A DNA stretch of 64,000 nucleotides, taken from the NCBI GenBank assembly GCA_029891345.1, contig CM056994.1, positions 61,473,251-61,537,250 of the forward strand, given 5' to 3'. The stretch is from Dryococelus australis (Eukaryota; Arthropoda; Insecta; Phasmatodea; Phasmatidae). The position numbers were made by a program, and so were the translations under genes. Shown in pieces: positions 1 through 12,432 of the stretch; the first letter of the stretch is position 1; every line of letters begins with the position of its first letter. Under the pieces are notes generated by a model, which was given only the letters and a program-made list of their open reading frames with translations, did not search any database and was not told the DNA's origin.

Positions 1-104
1 TTTTTAAGCACTTTTAAGGGACCTTGCTTTGTTAAATACATTTTGAGGATTTTAAAAGACTTTCAAGGAGCATGGGACAACTTATATATATGTAGACCTT
101 AAGC

Positions 105-142
105 AGGGCTTTCAAAAGTGCTCAGTTTACGATTAACAGCCT
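105..142 (+). repeat. Lone end of a MITE-like inverted-repeat family
   Basis: The motif AGGGCTTTCAAAAGTGCTCA, followed by GTTTACGATTAACAGC, matches the ends of the element at 13,079-13,594 and the lone ends at 12,888 and 13,748. No partner end lies nearby. It is probably a relic of a small non-autonomous DNA transposon in the host intron. Confidence 0.45.
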
Positions 143-203
143 ATCTAACAAGATATAAAACTCAGTCTACACCTTGCAACAGAATGTTTATGACAGGACT
201 CAC

Positions 204-526
204 CTGAAGAAACACGGAGCAAAGATGACAGTGGAGAAGAGCTTGGTGAGAAGGTGCCTGTTTTGGCACTGCACCAGCACGGCAAGACGCAAACTGACCG
301 CATGGAACAGCTCTGGGCATTCACAGGCATCCAGGCAGGTGGCAGCCAGCCGCACTATGCGGCACAAAAGCAAGACTTCCTGCTGCACGAACCAGCTGCA
401 GGAGGATGCCAGCTGCTTCTTGCCAGCCACCAGTCCCAGGTACTCCTGGAGGGGTGGTTGCTCCAGCAGCTTGCCCACACACTGCCGCCACAACACAATG
501 CCATTACTTCCTTCACACTGGCACAA
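204..526 (-). CDS. Host gene internal exon (third of three in window)
   Basis: This 323-nt exon reads on the minus strand from an acceptor (AAACCAG at 533-527) to a strong donor (CTTCAG then GTGAGT, 209-198). It starts in phase 0 and ends in phase 2. The single open frame gives 107 residues beginning LCQCEGSNGIVLWRQCVGKL, rich in Leu, Cys and Val with amphipathic helix character. GC content and CTG-rich codon use stand out against the AT-rich flanks. Reading it after the exon at 12,631-12,433 keeps the frame. The fold suggests a HEAT- or armadillo-like helical repeat protein, but I do not recognise the family. Further exons must lie beyond position 1. An open frame on the plus strand (174-545) is a shadow: it lacks matching splice borders. 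Confidence 0.62.
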
Positions 527-542
527 CTGGTTTGCTGTTAAG

Positions 543-1534
543 TGAGCATTTTTTAAAAAGTGACCTCTGAAAAGTTATCTGCACATATTTCAGTGTAAGC
601 ACACTCAGAAAAGATGGCAGCGATGCTGCTGAATGTTTCCGTACACGACTACCGGCACACGTTTGTCCTGTTATTCCCTTGTCTTTTCACTGTGGTTGTT
701 TGTTGACAACTTGTTATGCTTAGTTTTTTTTACTCTGATTTGGTATGTTTTTAGCTTGACTTTGTGAACAATTGCTGTCAAGCCATGCCATTTATATGGA
801 CTTGCAATTTCATTAAAATGCGTCAAAGGAGTGTCAGCTTATTTACAGTAAAAAGAGCACATTTAAAAGCCCTTTGTAGTATCTCCTTTCTTTTGTTTGT
901 GTAGCCTTCCGCCTGATGTCAATTCAAACATTTTCACACACTTAATTTACTGTTTACATCAACTACAAACGTCTGCTGTGTTTACTCAATAAATAAAAAA
1001 ACACCATGTAATCACTTATGGTAAACAACAGACCCCATAGAACACGGCGTTTTAATAACATATACCGCATACAGTACTATGAGGAGCCATAAGCGATGCC
1101 ATTCTCTCATCTAGTCTCGCCACTACCGCAGCCCCCTCCTAAGAACAGATTTTACGCCATACACACCACAGGATGTCTTCAAGGTCAGGTGGTTTGCCCA
1201 GCAGTTGCCGCCTACTGCATTGCAACCCACTTCGCATCACATCGCCGCTCTCAGTTACTCTCTTCTCTCCTTCATGTCTCTCTCACAACACCCTACAATC
1301 CATGCACTGACCCTGTGAGCAGAGTGACGTGTGCCGCTAACACCACTATATTATAAACAACTACAGCTCATCCAAGTGCAACTACGAACCACAGGAACTA
1401 ACTACCAGATTCCTAACAATAAGTGTTCTCACCAGAGACATGGAAGATACTTGGTCTCCCAAACTGTTCCTGAACTGCCCTTCTCCACCTACTAACAGTA
1501 TTTACACACAAGAAGGGGTAAACCAAGCACGGCG
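543..1534. other. Host intron, no gene seen
   Basis: Positions 543-1,090 are AT-rich with no coding or repeat signal I can name. From about 1,090 the base composition becomes more even and short frames without splice borders appear. This is probably the worn 3' end of a retroelement, because a purine tract (AGAAGGGG, 1,511-1,518) lies just before the LTR that follows. Confidence 0.4.
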
Positions 1535-2423
1535 TGTTACGAAGGCGTAGAGAGTGGGTTCAACTCAAACACATTTTGGAATCACAATACAAAAGATATT
1601 TGAGGCAGCAGCGCAATGCACCAGTTCCCCCTGATGCACCCGGCAGACAGAGTGTCGCCACACCGCCGAATATAGCCGAGCGCTACAGAGCGGCCAAGGT
1701 AATACAACGAGCGCGAGAGGGTAGTTCTCCCGCCCCGTGCACTCCAGGCAGACATGGCTCCCCACACACTCCAGAGGAACCGTATATAAAGCAGTGCACG
1801 GCCGAGGTCAGGAGTTATCTTCAGTAGGCTTGCCTAAATACTTCTTGTGCTGGGGCTCTCTACTGACCACTAGGCCCTCACAGTCCTCTCCAAGAACTTC
1901 CAGTTCTCCAGTGACTGCCGCCACCATCTACCAGAGACTTCTACCACCTCTTGGCATTGACGCCTCCAGAAGCTTCGTCTACCTGAAGACATTGAATATG
2001 ACTTAACACTTGAAGTTGTTGTGACCTCCTGGTTCTTCAGCTGCCACTACTTGCTGGTAGTGGCTCCTCAGTTAAAGTTAGGGCCTCTTCTATGCAAACC
2101 CAGTTAGTGCTAGTTGCGACAATACAGCTAATTATTCTTTTGTACTTTAGTAGCCTAGGAGCGGGTCACCTTCACCCGTTAAAGCTTAAGTTAAGTACTT
2201 CCGCAGCATAGACTTATTGGTAGCACATACGAGTCACCTAGGTGTTTATTGTGTAAATAAATACCTAAGCTTAAACATATCCACGAGTTCCTTGTGGTAG
2301 TACTGTAGTCTATCTCTACCAGCAGTGACAGACAAGTGGTAAGCAATTCGCAGAGAGTTTAACCTAGCTTAGAACGTCAGTCCCTCTTCAAGGGTCTATC
2401 TGTCAGTTATACACACACACACA
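1535..2423 (+). mobile_element. LTR of an 880-890 bp Gypsy-type class (copy 1)
   Basis: The repeat starts with TGTTACG behind a purine tract and ends in a CA-rich stretch before the shared leader motif GGCCACCCATTC (2,436-2,447). A TATA box (TATATAAA, 1,783-1,790) lies about 250 bp in. A polyadenylation-like AATAAATAC is near 2,256. Length and layout match the LTRs at 5,217, 21,413 and 56,953, although sequence similarity is patchy. Boundaries are inferred from this layout. It is an old fossil. Confidence 0.55.
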
Positions 2424-5216
2424 TCATCTTTCGACGGCCACCCATTCTGTTCACTTCGGTGTTCAGAATGGTAGAGCCCCAACCACTAAGTCATACCCCA
2501 CAGAGGCGGGACAGCCAACCCCAACTGTGTCTCTCACCGGAGTGCCTAGCTAAGGTGCTGGCAGATATTAAACTGCGGAGGGATTGGAGGCCCTACGTTT
2601 GTGGTTACACCCGGCAGTAGCAGGAAGGCAGTCTATGACCCTCAACTCCAGGTGCTTGCACTGTTAGGCAGTCAGGGAGCGCACCGCCAGCCATTGTCAG
2701 CATTACATTATAAAGTCAGGGACTGTCGATTGCTCATCACCAACAGGAAATCTGGTACACCATCAGCCTATGCCTTTCCACAGCAGACATGGAGCTCAAA
2801 GAGCAGTTAAGAAGACGGAGTTCAGTGCTGCCAAGCAGGTCTGTGCGACAAACCTCGATATGTCAGGAGTTGACACTCCTAGGAGGCAGAACCAAGCCAC
2901 CCTTAGTGCTGCAAGACCGACATCGCTCGTTGGAACATCCGTGTTTCACTCCAACCCAAGACACAATGGCTATGATGTGCATCCAGTAGTCCCGAGTCCT
3001 AATCAGTGGGAACGACACCAGGATCAGGAGAGGTAACCTGCACATTGGCAACTGGGTCAGCACAGAGTGAAACTGCCATTATCACGCAGACCACTACAGG
3101 AACCTGACCTCCACCAAGTCCAGCGGAACCAAGGACAACATATGCTCCACCTACACTACGGTACCGCCACTAACGAAGAACACCCCGCCGAGCTCTGGTG
3201 AGTCAATCTAGTCCCGTAGGGCAACTGTTGTTGTGAGGCACGTTGCCAGACCTAGTGTGACAGAATATATTCCTAGTAGACAGCGTACGAGGCCGACACT
3301 AGTTTCTAGTATGAAGGGGAACTAGTAACACCAGTAACATGACTGATCTAGCAGATAATAAAAGTCTCTTGCCAACTAAAGATAAAGCAACACGTGTCAA
3401 GAGTATAAATAGGACCCGCAGTCCTCAGTTCAAGGCTATCCCGCATCAGTCTTTTACGGAACGTCAATCTGCCAGAGAGTTACCCTGCTCGTGTTCGCAA
3501 AAGTCACACTGCCCAAGTAACCATACACCTTTTCAAGTCACCTCTGCCTTCCGCAGTCCTGTCGAGAGTTTTACTCTGCACGACACCGTCTTGCTGCCCA
3601 TCAGCACACCGAAGCAGCTGTACTTCCAGCTACCTTGTAGCTTACTCTCAGCTATAACGAGTACAAGTGCCGCCTGTCTGGGATTGCCCTCACCCCCCGT
3701 GCACCAGTGTCTTCCAAGACTAGATAATCAACCAGTTGGCAACTTAGGACCAGCTCTTCAGGCCTTAATCAGGGTACAGACTGATTTTGATTAAGCAATT
3801 ATAAAAGAGGCATAAAACAGACTTGGTTAAGTTGTCTCAGCACTCTGTATCTCCCACACATTGCTCCCCATCAATTCCCTATTTTCATCACCAGTTCTAG
3901 TAAGACTCTTCTAGGTAGAGCCTTGAGCCAAACTTCAATCCTTTTATCTCCTATTGGTAACTGTCTTGAAGTGCAGCTTAGGAAGCCCACATTCCTAGGC
4001 CTCACTAAAGCACCTGTCTCTTTGAATATCGCCCCTCTGGCAAATGCTGGGTCCGCTAGCGACGTTTTGCTCGCCAGTTCACCATTTTGGACACAATAGG
4101 CTAACCCCTAAGAAGCCCCACTCTTAGTAACACCTGGGTCTGCTAACAAAATTTTGCTCGCCAGAGAGCACTGAGAGTAGACGCCCCTCGCCGCACTGCT
4201 GTAACCTCCAGTTTGGTACTTGGGACCACTAGCGACTTTCCGCTCGCCAAGCCACCAAGTTGAAGACAAGCAGATCAGGCTTTTAACCTCACCTAACCTC
4301 TGCACCCTACTCATCATCAGGATGTGTCTACCCCTTATTGGCCACGCACTATCTATCTGTCAGGTCTACCATACCCTCCCGACCCTTATGACCTCCAATG
4401 GAACGGGCAGATCAAGACTAACAAGTTGGGGGTAGCTCAGGCTGGGGTACTGAAGAGTAGCACTTTGAGTGACAACCAGGTTTACACCTGGAAGAAAGAG
4501 GAGACTCCATACCAAAGGGGGTCTGCATCCAGCTCGTCAAGCATGCACCTGAACCTTGTCTGGTACGTACCTGGGCAGTATCTCCGCTGCTGCAAACACT
4601 GTCAAAGAAGGTGCCTATCTTTGTCCGGCCAGCCAACGTTACTATGGTAGTCAGGCCCCTAACGTTACAACCGCTTATACTCTGACTAGGGTACCCACTT
4701 GCCCATAGCTCAAGAATGCACCACCCAAAGCACATTGCTTAATCGTAGAAGTGGCCAAGCCTAACAATGCAGGCACCAGGAAAAACCACGAGCAAGCGGA
4801 AACCACAGCTTCACCGTCAACCAGGGGGGAAGTAACTTAGCCTCACCCTCCAACAGCCATTCCCCCTAAGTGTGAGCAACAAGGTGACAACTATAACAGT
4901 AAGTATAAAAAAATATTTTCCATACTGAAGCATTTTAAAGCAACAATTATGATTTTGGAAGAGTAGTGCAAAATTAACATTTGTCCACTTAATTAAAATG
5001 GCGCAGTCTTACAAAACTGCTGTTATTAGTGTAACAAATTAAACTTCATTCTAAAATAATGTGTAGGTGTTGATGCGTTATGCTTACTGGCCCAGGCTTA
5101 CAACTTTGCTTCATCTGTACGTGATTTCCGTAGCGCACCAGACGGGGTCCGAACAAGTACAATTACTACCCGAGCACCTACAGGTTCTTTCCTTGTTGCG
5201 GGGAATAATATAGACG
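2424..5216 (+). mobile_element. Internal remains of an LTR retrotransposon (leader and gag-like region)
   Basis: The leader begins with GGCCACCCATTC, as in the copies at 6,115 and 17,704. The longest open stretch is 3,339-3,794 (151 codons, Ser/Pro/Gln-rich), with no domain I recognise. A motif with core TTTTGCTCGCCA recurs three times at 4,055-4,249. No pol region is visible, so the element is either internally deleted or non-autonomous. It is old and broken throughout. The LTRs on either side have the same class and orientation, so this may be one element of about 4.6 kb. The two LTRs differ too much to be sure. Confidence 0.4.
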
Positions 5217-6107
5217 TGCCAGATTTATGCTTTTCATCACTTTGGGTAAGCAAATATCACAAGAATCCCTCAAGAAGACATTTAGTATAAGTGAGTCAGC
5301 GGGTGAGTCACCTGTTGCCACCCCCGAGAGAGCAGGTAGTTGAAGAGCACACTGAGGAATGGTGCCACCAGCGCTCCAGCCAGCAATGGAGGAAAGGTAG
5401 ACCACCCTTTGCTACGTCTACAGACAAATGCATGTTGCACCTCCACAACGAACATCGGTGAGGGTCCGACCAGCAGTATATGTACCTGTGCACAGGCCCA
5501 GAAATGCCAATTGATCAACGGCTCTTGTTAGAGCCACATCAGCCCCGGCAGCTCGCTCCAACACCTCTTGTGCTGGCACTATCTGACAGGCTCTTCATTG
5601 CCTAGACCGCCCAGAAGCACTTTAGAATCTCTGTATCCAGATCTTCCAGAGGCTCTCCCCCAGCACGCCTTCGTGAATACGTTAACCCTTCCCAGCCGAT
5701 TGCCCTTGATAATGGCGACCTCATGACCCTTAGAAAGTGGGCCCCCTAAGTCACGTCAGAACACGGAACAGCGTAAACAGGGAAAGTACTCGGCCACCTT
5801 AGTCCAAACTGCCACTCCCTAGTTTAGAACCAGGTCTCCTTCACCTGGAAACTTGTGTAGTCTATTTACTTCTAGTCAGCTCGAGGTATTTAGAGGGTAG
5901 TACAGGCCACCATGTTCTTTCCTCTCCAGAATAAGCACGTTCCTCACCTACTTTGATTTTCATTCCTTAGGTGACTGCGTGACTCCCAATAGACACTACA
6001 CCCCCCAGAGTGGAGCAGGAGACCGAGATTTTAAACATAATAATTTTACCACCTAGTGTAGGGCTGCGGACTCCACTTCAGGGACTCGTACGTTATACCA
6101 CACACAC
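5217..6107 (+). mobile_element. LTR of the 880-890 bp class (copy 2)
   Basis: It begins with TGCCAGATTTATGC after GCGGGGAATAATATAGACG and has a TATA-like GTATATGTA at 5,476-5,484. The 3' half (5,825-6,107) aligns with the LTRs at 17,400-17,695 and 22,020-22,297: the ACCAGGT...TTCACCTGG segment, the GTGGAGCAGGAGACC segment and TTAGTGTAGG. It ends before the leader motif at 6,115. It is fossil and cannot act alone. Confidence 0.6.
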
Positions 6108-6240
6108 GTACCACGGCCACCCATTCTGTGCACTCATTGTCCCCAGTCGCCAACTAATACAACCAGCACGAGTAGCTAGTTAGAAACCTTGCTCAAATGC
6201 CTGGTCTGTGCTAAACCAAGCTTGCCTGACCTAGTGCATA
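6108..6240 (+). mobile_element. Short leader fragment after LTR copy 2
   Basis: The sequence CGGCCACCCATTCTGTGCAC (6,115-6,134) matches the start of the internal region at 2,435 and 17,704. Similarity stops near 6,240, where the element is truncated. The remaining 1.1 kb to 7,400 holds no gene. Confidence 0.5.
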
Positions 6241-6399
6241 TAAAACCACATGGACTGTATCTATAATTCTATAAGCCAACTTGCATCACACTGCAAAAAA
6301 CACTTCACACATAAATAAGGATTTAACATACGTTGGAGCAGAGACACAAGCCCATCGTTTACGTGAGTGTAGTTGGTTTGCTGGCTGGGTGTGGACTCT

Positions 6400-6540
6400 G
6401 CCACATTGGGATAGGAGTTTCGTAGCAGGGGTTTGCTAATGTCCACTCTGGGATTTGAACCCAGGACTCTCCATGTCAAAGCATATTGGTAATGACAGGT
6501 AGATTTGTGGATCACTTGTCTTTTAGCCAATGAGGAGAAT
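6400..6540 (-). repeat. Possible tRNA-derived SINE fragment
   Basis: On the minus strand a B-box-like GGGTTCAAATCCC (6,449-6,461) lies about 60 bp after an A-box-like TTGGCTAAAAGAC. That is the spacing expected for a pol III promoter of tRNA origin. No clear target duplication or A-tail was found. It differs from the SINE family at 10,516. A chance match is possible. Confidence 0.25.
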
Positions 6541-7399
6541 GCAGACCATCGTTATGTCAGCGTTATGAAGGACATTTGTAAAATGTCAAACTTATAACTG
6601 GGAATTATTACGTGGTGGGGCTTTGCAAGTATATAGCAGTGGCCTCATAGGTATTCTGGTCGGCACAAAATCTGGGGTGGTTAACACAATACATTTCTGA
6701 CACCTTACCTTCATAACGCCTGGCCATGATGATCGCTGCTACGTCATCTGGCTGAATGCAGATAAAGGGGGCCAAACAGCAGCCGACATCGGTTGCGGTG
6801 GGGTAAGTCGAAGAAGTTTTCATATTTCAAAGAGGGTATTTAATGGAAAGGATATTTAGCTAGCATTTGATCCATCCCTAGGAATGCTTCGTGATATTTA
6901 AGTATAGTCAAATGTATTGGGTGCAGTCCTTTAGGTAACCTAGTTGGTGGCTAAAACAGAGGTTGTGATGTGTCAACTCTAATCGCCAGAGACTCAATTA
7001 ATTCATTAAGAATATTCTGCACATCCAGTTTACTTCTATACTTAATACCAACTTTCCTGAGGTACGACATGAGTACGCCAAATACAAACTGTATGTGAAA
7101 GTAGCAGGTTTATCCCATATTCTGCAGTGTGCTACTGTAAATTTTACTTTCCACTGGGTTTGCACACACTGATATTCCTGGCCCGGCCTTTTACAGCGGT
7201 GGGTGGAATATACAGGATGTAGGCGGCATCGTGGCGTAGCAGTGGACAGGTGAAGTTTCATCGTGGTTCCAGTGGTCAGCGCACTCCTCTCTCCAATTCT
7301 CGGCCTTTTACAGCGGTGAGCAGAGTAGGAAGGTACGTACTCTGTTCACTCGATACCCCTAGCAAAAGGTGTAAGTCTGCCTTATGAACTGTGTATGTC

Positions 7400-8560
7400 A
7401 GGCGCCTGCTATTCCTTTAATATTAAAGAATTAGTTACAGCCATAAGGGCGTCTGTTGAATAAAGTTCAATATTACCAACATGCCATAAGGGCATGTAGT
7501 GAATAAGGTATAACTCTAGAAATGATATTACAATGAATTCATTAAATACGTTTGCTTTTATTAAAATGCTTAAAGGACACATGGGGCCACACACTCCTGG
7601 TAATAATAATAAAAAAATATTAATAAATAATTGAAAATCAAAAAGGTGTTTTGATTTTAAATCAGGCGAAGGCATCCTGATGGCGAATTAATAATGTGTG
7701 TGTGTGATATTGATGAATAAACTGAATTTAATAAAGTCACAATTTAATTTTAAAATTTGCCTCCGAGGAAAGCATTCCTAAGGAACCTAACTGCTAAGGA
7801 AATTAAACACCAGAAGGGCGCTGAAGAGTTGGTGTGGCTAGCATCCAGAGGAAACTTCTTCTTTCGGGTCCAAGGAAGACCTGGAAGGAGGTACTAAAGA
7901 AGGGTAAGTTATACGATGACTGCGTTGGCAGGACCCTCTGGTAACGTCGGTGTCCAGAAGGCCTCTGAAGTTGGAGGTGATGAAAGACCCTCTGGTTGGT
8001 GGCAGACCTCTGGAGCTGCTGGCAGTGTTGACCGTCGAGGATCCTCTAGAGGATGCTAGTTACTAACATGGCGTGAAGAGTTCTAGCTCTTAGCTTACCA
8101 TTAGAAAATCTCTTGGCCATTACAGCGGCAGACAGGGGGTTAGAGCTTACCCTTGGTGGCTAACATCTTCACTGGCCATTACAGCAATGAAGGTACAGCA
8201 GACTGCCCCGAGGCCATGTTCTGGAGGTCCCGTTATACCAATCTCTCCAGCTTGGTGTCACTCAGAAGCGTGAAAGGGGAAGCTGGCCTCGTCTTCTAGG
8301 GGTTAGTCTTTCTGACATCATGCATGGGTGACTGGATTCCCTTATCTACGCGGTGCTTGCTGCGTGGCTGGAAGGTGTTGATACGTCTTTGCCTTCCCGT
8401 GTTTCATGGAGGTTGTGATGCTCCTGCAGGTGGCGTGCTGCTCTCCAGTGGTGGGCTTGTGATACACCACTGCCGTTCTGGAGAAGCGGGCAATTTGAAC
8501 TTCTGAGAGCGGCAACGACATGACTGCTTCTTGACGTGTAGTGGTAATATTTAGGATCAT
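7400..8560 (-). mobile_element. Minus-strand LTR fragment
   Basis: Read on the minus strand, this part shares CGCCTTCGCCT (7,664-7,674) and the AT-rich U5-like run after it with the LTRs at 33.8 and 61.6 kb. The upstream part (7,800-8,560) is Cys/Pro-coding-like and GC-richer, as in those U3 regions. No intact frame is present. The family call rests on a short match. It is an old relic. Confidence 0.35.
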
Positions 8561-9354
8561 GTGTTTTGGTCTTAATTTGGGGGCTGTCCTAAGATGCTTT
8601 TGTAGGCACTTGTAGGCACATGTCCCTTCTCCATGCCTCGTTTAGTAATGATTGTAACTGGCCCATAAGGAGTAGTACTTTCCAAGATGGGAAGCAGTCG
8701 TAAGTAGAGCTCGCTTTCTAGAAGCGCAGGATATGTCACGCGTCACATTTCTGTCTCAAAATTACAAGTTTTCTTTGCAGTAAAATATAATTAATTACTT
8801 TAAAAGATAGACATTTTCCATGCCACGTGCACAAAGTGTCGCCAACATATAGCGGAGTGGAGGGGTAATCCTCCCGTCACCACCCCTCTGCATCCAGCCG
8901 CCGTGAACAAACTGCCCAATCGGTAACTTCTCTGTGCGCTCTCAGCTGATCGAGTGCGCATGGGACATTCCGAATTTGACTTGCATTCAATGTAACATTA
9001 TTTTCATTTTCAGAGGGTTTGAAAGTTTTAGGTCAGCTTGCATTTGAGGTCAGATTACAATCAGTTATATAAAGTATCTTGAGATGTTATTTTCTTTATT
9101 TAAATGAGTTTAGGTGAAATGTTTTTAATGAATTATTTACAAAAATATTATTTTCTAAAAGTACTATTTTATTGTGTTTATTAGTTAAACCTTATTAACA
9201 GATAATGTAGAGTACAGCTCTTATTATACTCAACATTAAGTTTTATAAGGTTAGGAAATGTATTTTATCATTGTACATGTCAGAAACCTCATCTACTGAA
9301 ATCCTGCATGTATGGAAATTTTCTGGCAGTTCCCTGAATAACGATACATCGAGA
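8561..9354. other. No gene seen
   Basis: A GC-richer patch at 8,820-8,960 is followed by AT-rich DNA to 9,350. I find no splice borders, inverted ends or coding frame. Confidence 0.5.
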
Positions 9355-9850
9355 GTCATCTGTATATGATGTTGTCCAGAAGGGACTCAGGGTTCACTAC
9401 CAAAGTGCTAGAGAGTATACAGGGGGGACAAAGACTTCTTCTGGGGTCGCTGAGCGAAAGTCTAGAGATTTGTGGAAGATAGTGGTGGTTCTTCGTGAGG
9501 AAGGCAGTAGGCAGAGAGCTCCAGCACACGAGGTGGTGGAGTAAACAGCTGAGTATCAACTGGCATTTTGGAGCTGTGCGCTCGCGTATATAGACGGCCG
9601 GCTGCAGGTCCTGCGACTCCCTTTGGCCAGTCAGGTATCTTTGGGCTAGAGCTCCTCCCTTAGCGGAGTAGGCAGCATTGCAGTTTTCCATGTGTGTGGG
9701 TTGCATCGCTCCCACGAGTTGAGGGACAGCGCTGGACTGTCTGGCTGGCTTCTGTCACACGCGGGGGTTATTACCGGATACATGAGGTCTCACATACTGG
9801 TGTAGATGGAACTGGCTGCCTTGTCCTTGGGTGTCCCTTGCCTAGGAGTG
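9355..9850 (-). mobile_element. Minus-strand LTR fragment with TATA box
   Basis: On the minus strand a TATA box (TCTATATACG, about 9,587-9,596) is followed by a CT-rich transcript start region containing CTGGAGCTCTCTGCC. The LTR at 23.5-25.5 kb has the same arrangement, and its CTGGAGCTCTCTACC matches. The 3' part of the LTR is missing near 9,355. It is an old fossil. Confidence 0.45.
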
Positions 9851-9974
9851 TGCAGGTGGGTTCTGGAAGCAAGTTGGCCTGGATTCAAAGCCCGCCCAAG
9901 GTGACGAGACGTCACGTGAAGATGAGGTGAAGTTGAATTTAGTAATTATGTTAGTACGCATCACACATCAACTT

Positions 9975-11810
9975 CAACCATCAACTTCTGCTGTTGTTGT
10001 CCCATGCCATTACTAGACTCATCCAAGGGCCCCCCCAAGTTTTTCAAACCAATTTCATGCATTCTCTGATAGCTCTAAAATACAATATGCTGCTGTCATC
10101 TATTTGCATGTAAGTGCACCAGGGACAGAAGTCACTACCCACTTAATAGATGCCAAATCAAAAGTTTCCCGGTTAAAGTTGAGTGCCTGCCTCATCTTGA
10201 ACTCTATGGTACTTTTTTACTAGCATATTTCTTCATCATGTGATTGAACTTTACACAGAGGTCACTCCATCCTCAGTAGTGGCCTGGACTTACTTGCAGG
10301 TGGTTCTTGCATGGTTGAAATCATCACCTTATCAAGTCAAAACATATGTTGCTAACCGGGTTAGTGAAATCCCATCCCTCATTCTTGCATAGTGTTGGAA
10401 ACATGTCACATAGGAAAACCCTGCTGACTGTACTTCACAAAGCCAGCTGCCTGTGCAATTGATTTCTCAGCCCTTTGTGGTGGGTAGGACCACCATGGTT
10501 GAAAAAGCCTGTTGAGTTTACTTAAGAGATTTGGACGGCTCTTAACAATGAGGTTTTAAAAGCCAATGAGGGTGAAATGAGATGAAAATGGAGCAGTGCC
10601 AGAATGAAGGAGCGGGGAAACGGGAGGTCCCGAGAAAACCTGCTAACCAGCGACACTGTCTGGCACAATTCCCACTTGCAAAAATCTGGGAGTAGTCCGG
10701 TCAGGGATTGAACCCGATTCACCTTGGTGGGAGGCGAGCAATCTAACCTCTCAGTCACCGCAGCCCCATAAATGCCTGTTGAACTGTGGCCATCCAATCA
10801 GCCAATCATTGTGCCCTGCAATCCATCTATGATTCAAGAACAGAAGGTTCACATCCTGATGGTCAATCAGTACAACCTGATGGTCAATCAGTCAGATGAC
10901 CTAGCAACTATATTCATTTGTTTTAGTCACTTGGCCATACTTCTACATGTGATCACCCACCTACTTCATAGCACTATGGCTCCCGAGGCTTTTCGTTTGG
11001 CTGGAAACTTGAGTTGTACACAGTTGGATAAGGGAATGCAACTGTCTCTTCGCCATGTCCAGTCAGTTGCCTTCTAGGATGATTTGTCTAATCTTCAGAA
11101 GAGCCTGCACACTCCTCCACAGATCTGGAAGCTTGCCCCTTTCATTGATAGTTCAGGGTTGACCAGAGTTGGTGGTAGGTTGCATCAGTCCAAGCTGTCA
11201 TTCCATCAAATACATCCTGTTCTGCTCCCCAAGAAGCATACATTGACTGAAATAATAATTCGGCACTATAACCTATAACGAATAAAACTGTCGTTCTGGA
11301 CTGCAAGTATTAAAGGGAATACTTAGAGAACAATATTGGATCCTAGGTGAAAAACATGCCATTTTACATTGTTTGCACCACTGCATTAAATGTTTTCGAG
11401 CCAAGCCTTCCTCATGCTAACCTATGATGGGCACACCTGCCAGCCATGCGAGTCCAGCAGATCAAACCCTTCTTACAGACTGGAGTTGATTACGGACAAC
11501 CTTTCATGATCACAGCCAGCTGCTTTCGCGAGACTACTCATCAAAATACCTATTTGTGTTTGTTTGTGTGTGGTGCTACCAAAGCAGTCCATTTAGAGTT
11601 GGCATCGAACCTGTCCACCAATGCTTTTCTGGCTGCCACTGGAGCAGACATTATCTACATACACTGCCAAAGCGAACTAAATGGCATCCACCAGGAGCAC
11701 ACCTTGCTGCTGGTCAGTTGGTCTTAGTAAAGGACGACAGACTCCCTATAACTGCAGTGGCAACTGGGCGCACCATTGAACTCCCCCTGGTGATAATGGA
11801 GTTCCTTGTG
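9975..11810 (+). mobile_element. BEL/Pao retrotransposon relic (RNase H to integrase)
   Basis: Conceptual reading shows BEL/Pao hallmarks in order. An RNase H region lies at about 10,040-10,500, with frames resembling FSDSSKIQYAAVIYL and YVANRVSEIPS. The integrase zinc region follows at 11,084-11,278, with the LAPFID..GLTRVGGRLHQS pattern typical of Pao. The integrase core is at 11,446-11,720, with ATKAVHLELASNLST. Gag, protease, most of reverse transcriptase and both LTRs are not seen. The copy is truncated and broken in several places. A SINE sits inside it, so the SINE is younger. Confidence 0.82.
10516..10773 (-). mobile_element. tRNA-derived SINE with target duplication
   Basis: On the minus strand a tRNA-like head shows an A box (GGTGACTGAGAGGTTAGA, about 10,758-10,741) and a B box (GGGTTCAATCC, about 10,712-10,702). 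A body of about 190 bp follows, ending in a GTGAAATGAGATG-like segment (given here in plus orientation). The repeats GCCTGTTGA at 10,507-10,515 and 10,774-10,782 are the likely target duplication. They interrupt the BEL/Pao relic exactly where its similarity pauses. Related copies occur at 29,440 and 13,277. Confidence 0.75.
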
Positions 11811-12432
11811 TAACCACAAAGTGTACTCAGTCAGGGAGAGCTAAATGCCCAGCAGTAAAGCTCTGTCCCCTGTCTTGTGAAGTGTTTGGACTTGAAACAG
11901 GTAAAATAGCTCACGTAAATAGCGCATATAGTGAAAACAGTGACATACAAGACTTGACTGTGGGCAGTTTAAACTTCTCACCCACATGACAACATGGGTT
12001 GGTAGCACTGGTACTGCCATTTAAGTAGTTGGAGTGACTGCTTGTGCCACAAGCAGTCAGACCAGTGATGCAACAAACATGGAAGTGAGTGGTTGGGTTT
12101 CACACTACTATAAATTGTTTTGTCTTTTAGTAATAGATGTTGCACCAATTTAAGTTAGTTTTCTTGTGAAGCACGCAACATGCTCCGTATTTTAGATTAT
12201 TTTGTGTTTTATTTTGCAGTTCACAAAAAAATTTGTGGCCCTATTAATTACCCACATAAACTTACATTTACCAATTACAAACTACTTGTATGATGTGCAA
12301 GTAAATCTACTAATTTAATTTTGGTAGTAACAACACACATACAGAAAAAAATAGGAGTACAGTACCAAAAGTTTAAAACCAAGAAACTGAAAAAAAAGGA
12401 TTGTACAGCATATTAATAAAGGTAGTAGTCAC
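11811..12432. other. Host intron, no gene seen
   Basis: AT-rich DNA without recognisable repeats or coding frames, directly downstream (minus strand) of the exon at 12,631-12,433. Confidence 0.5.

Noticed and set aside
174-545. Long plus-strand frame (123 codons) at the window start
   Set aside because: It is the shadow of the minus-strand exon 526-204, which has proper splice borders and better codon use.
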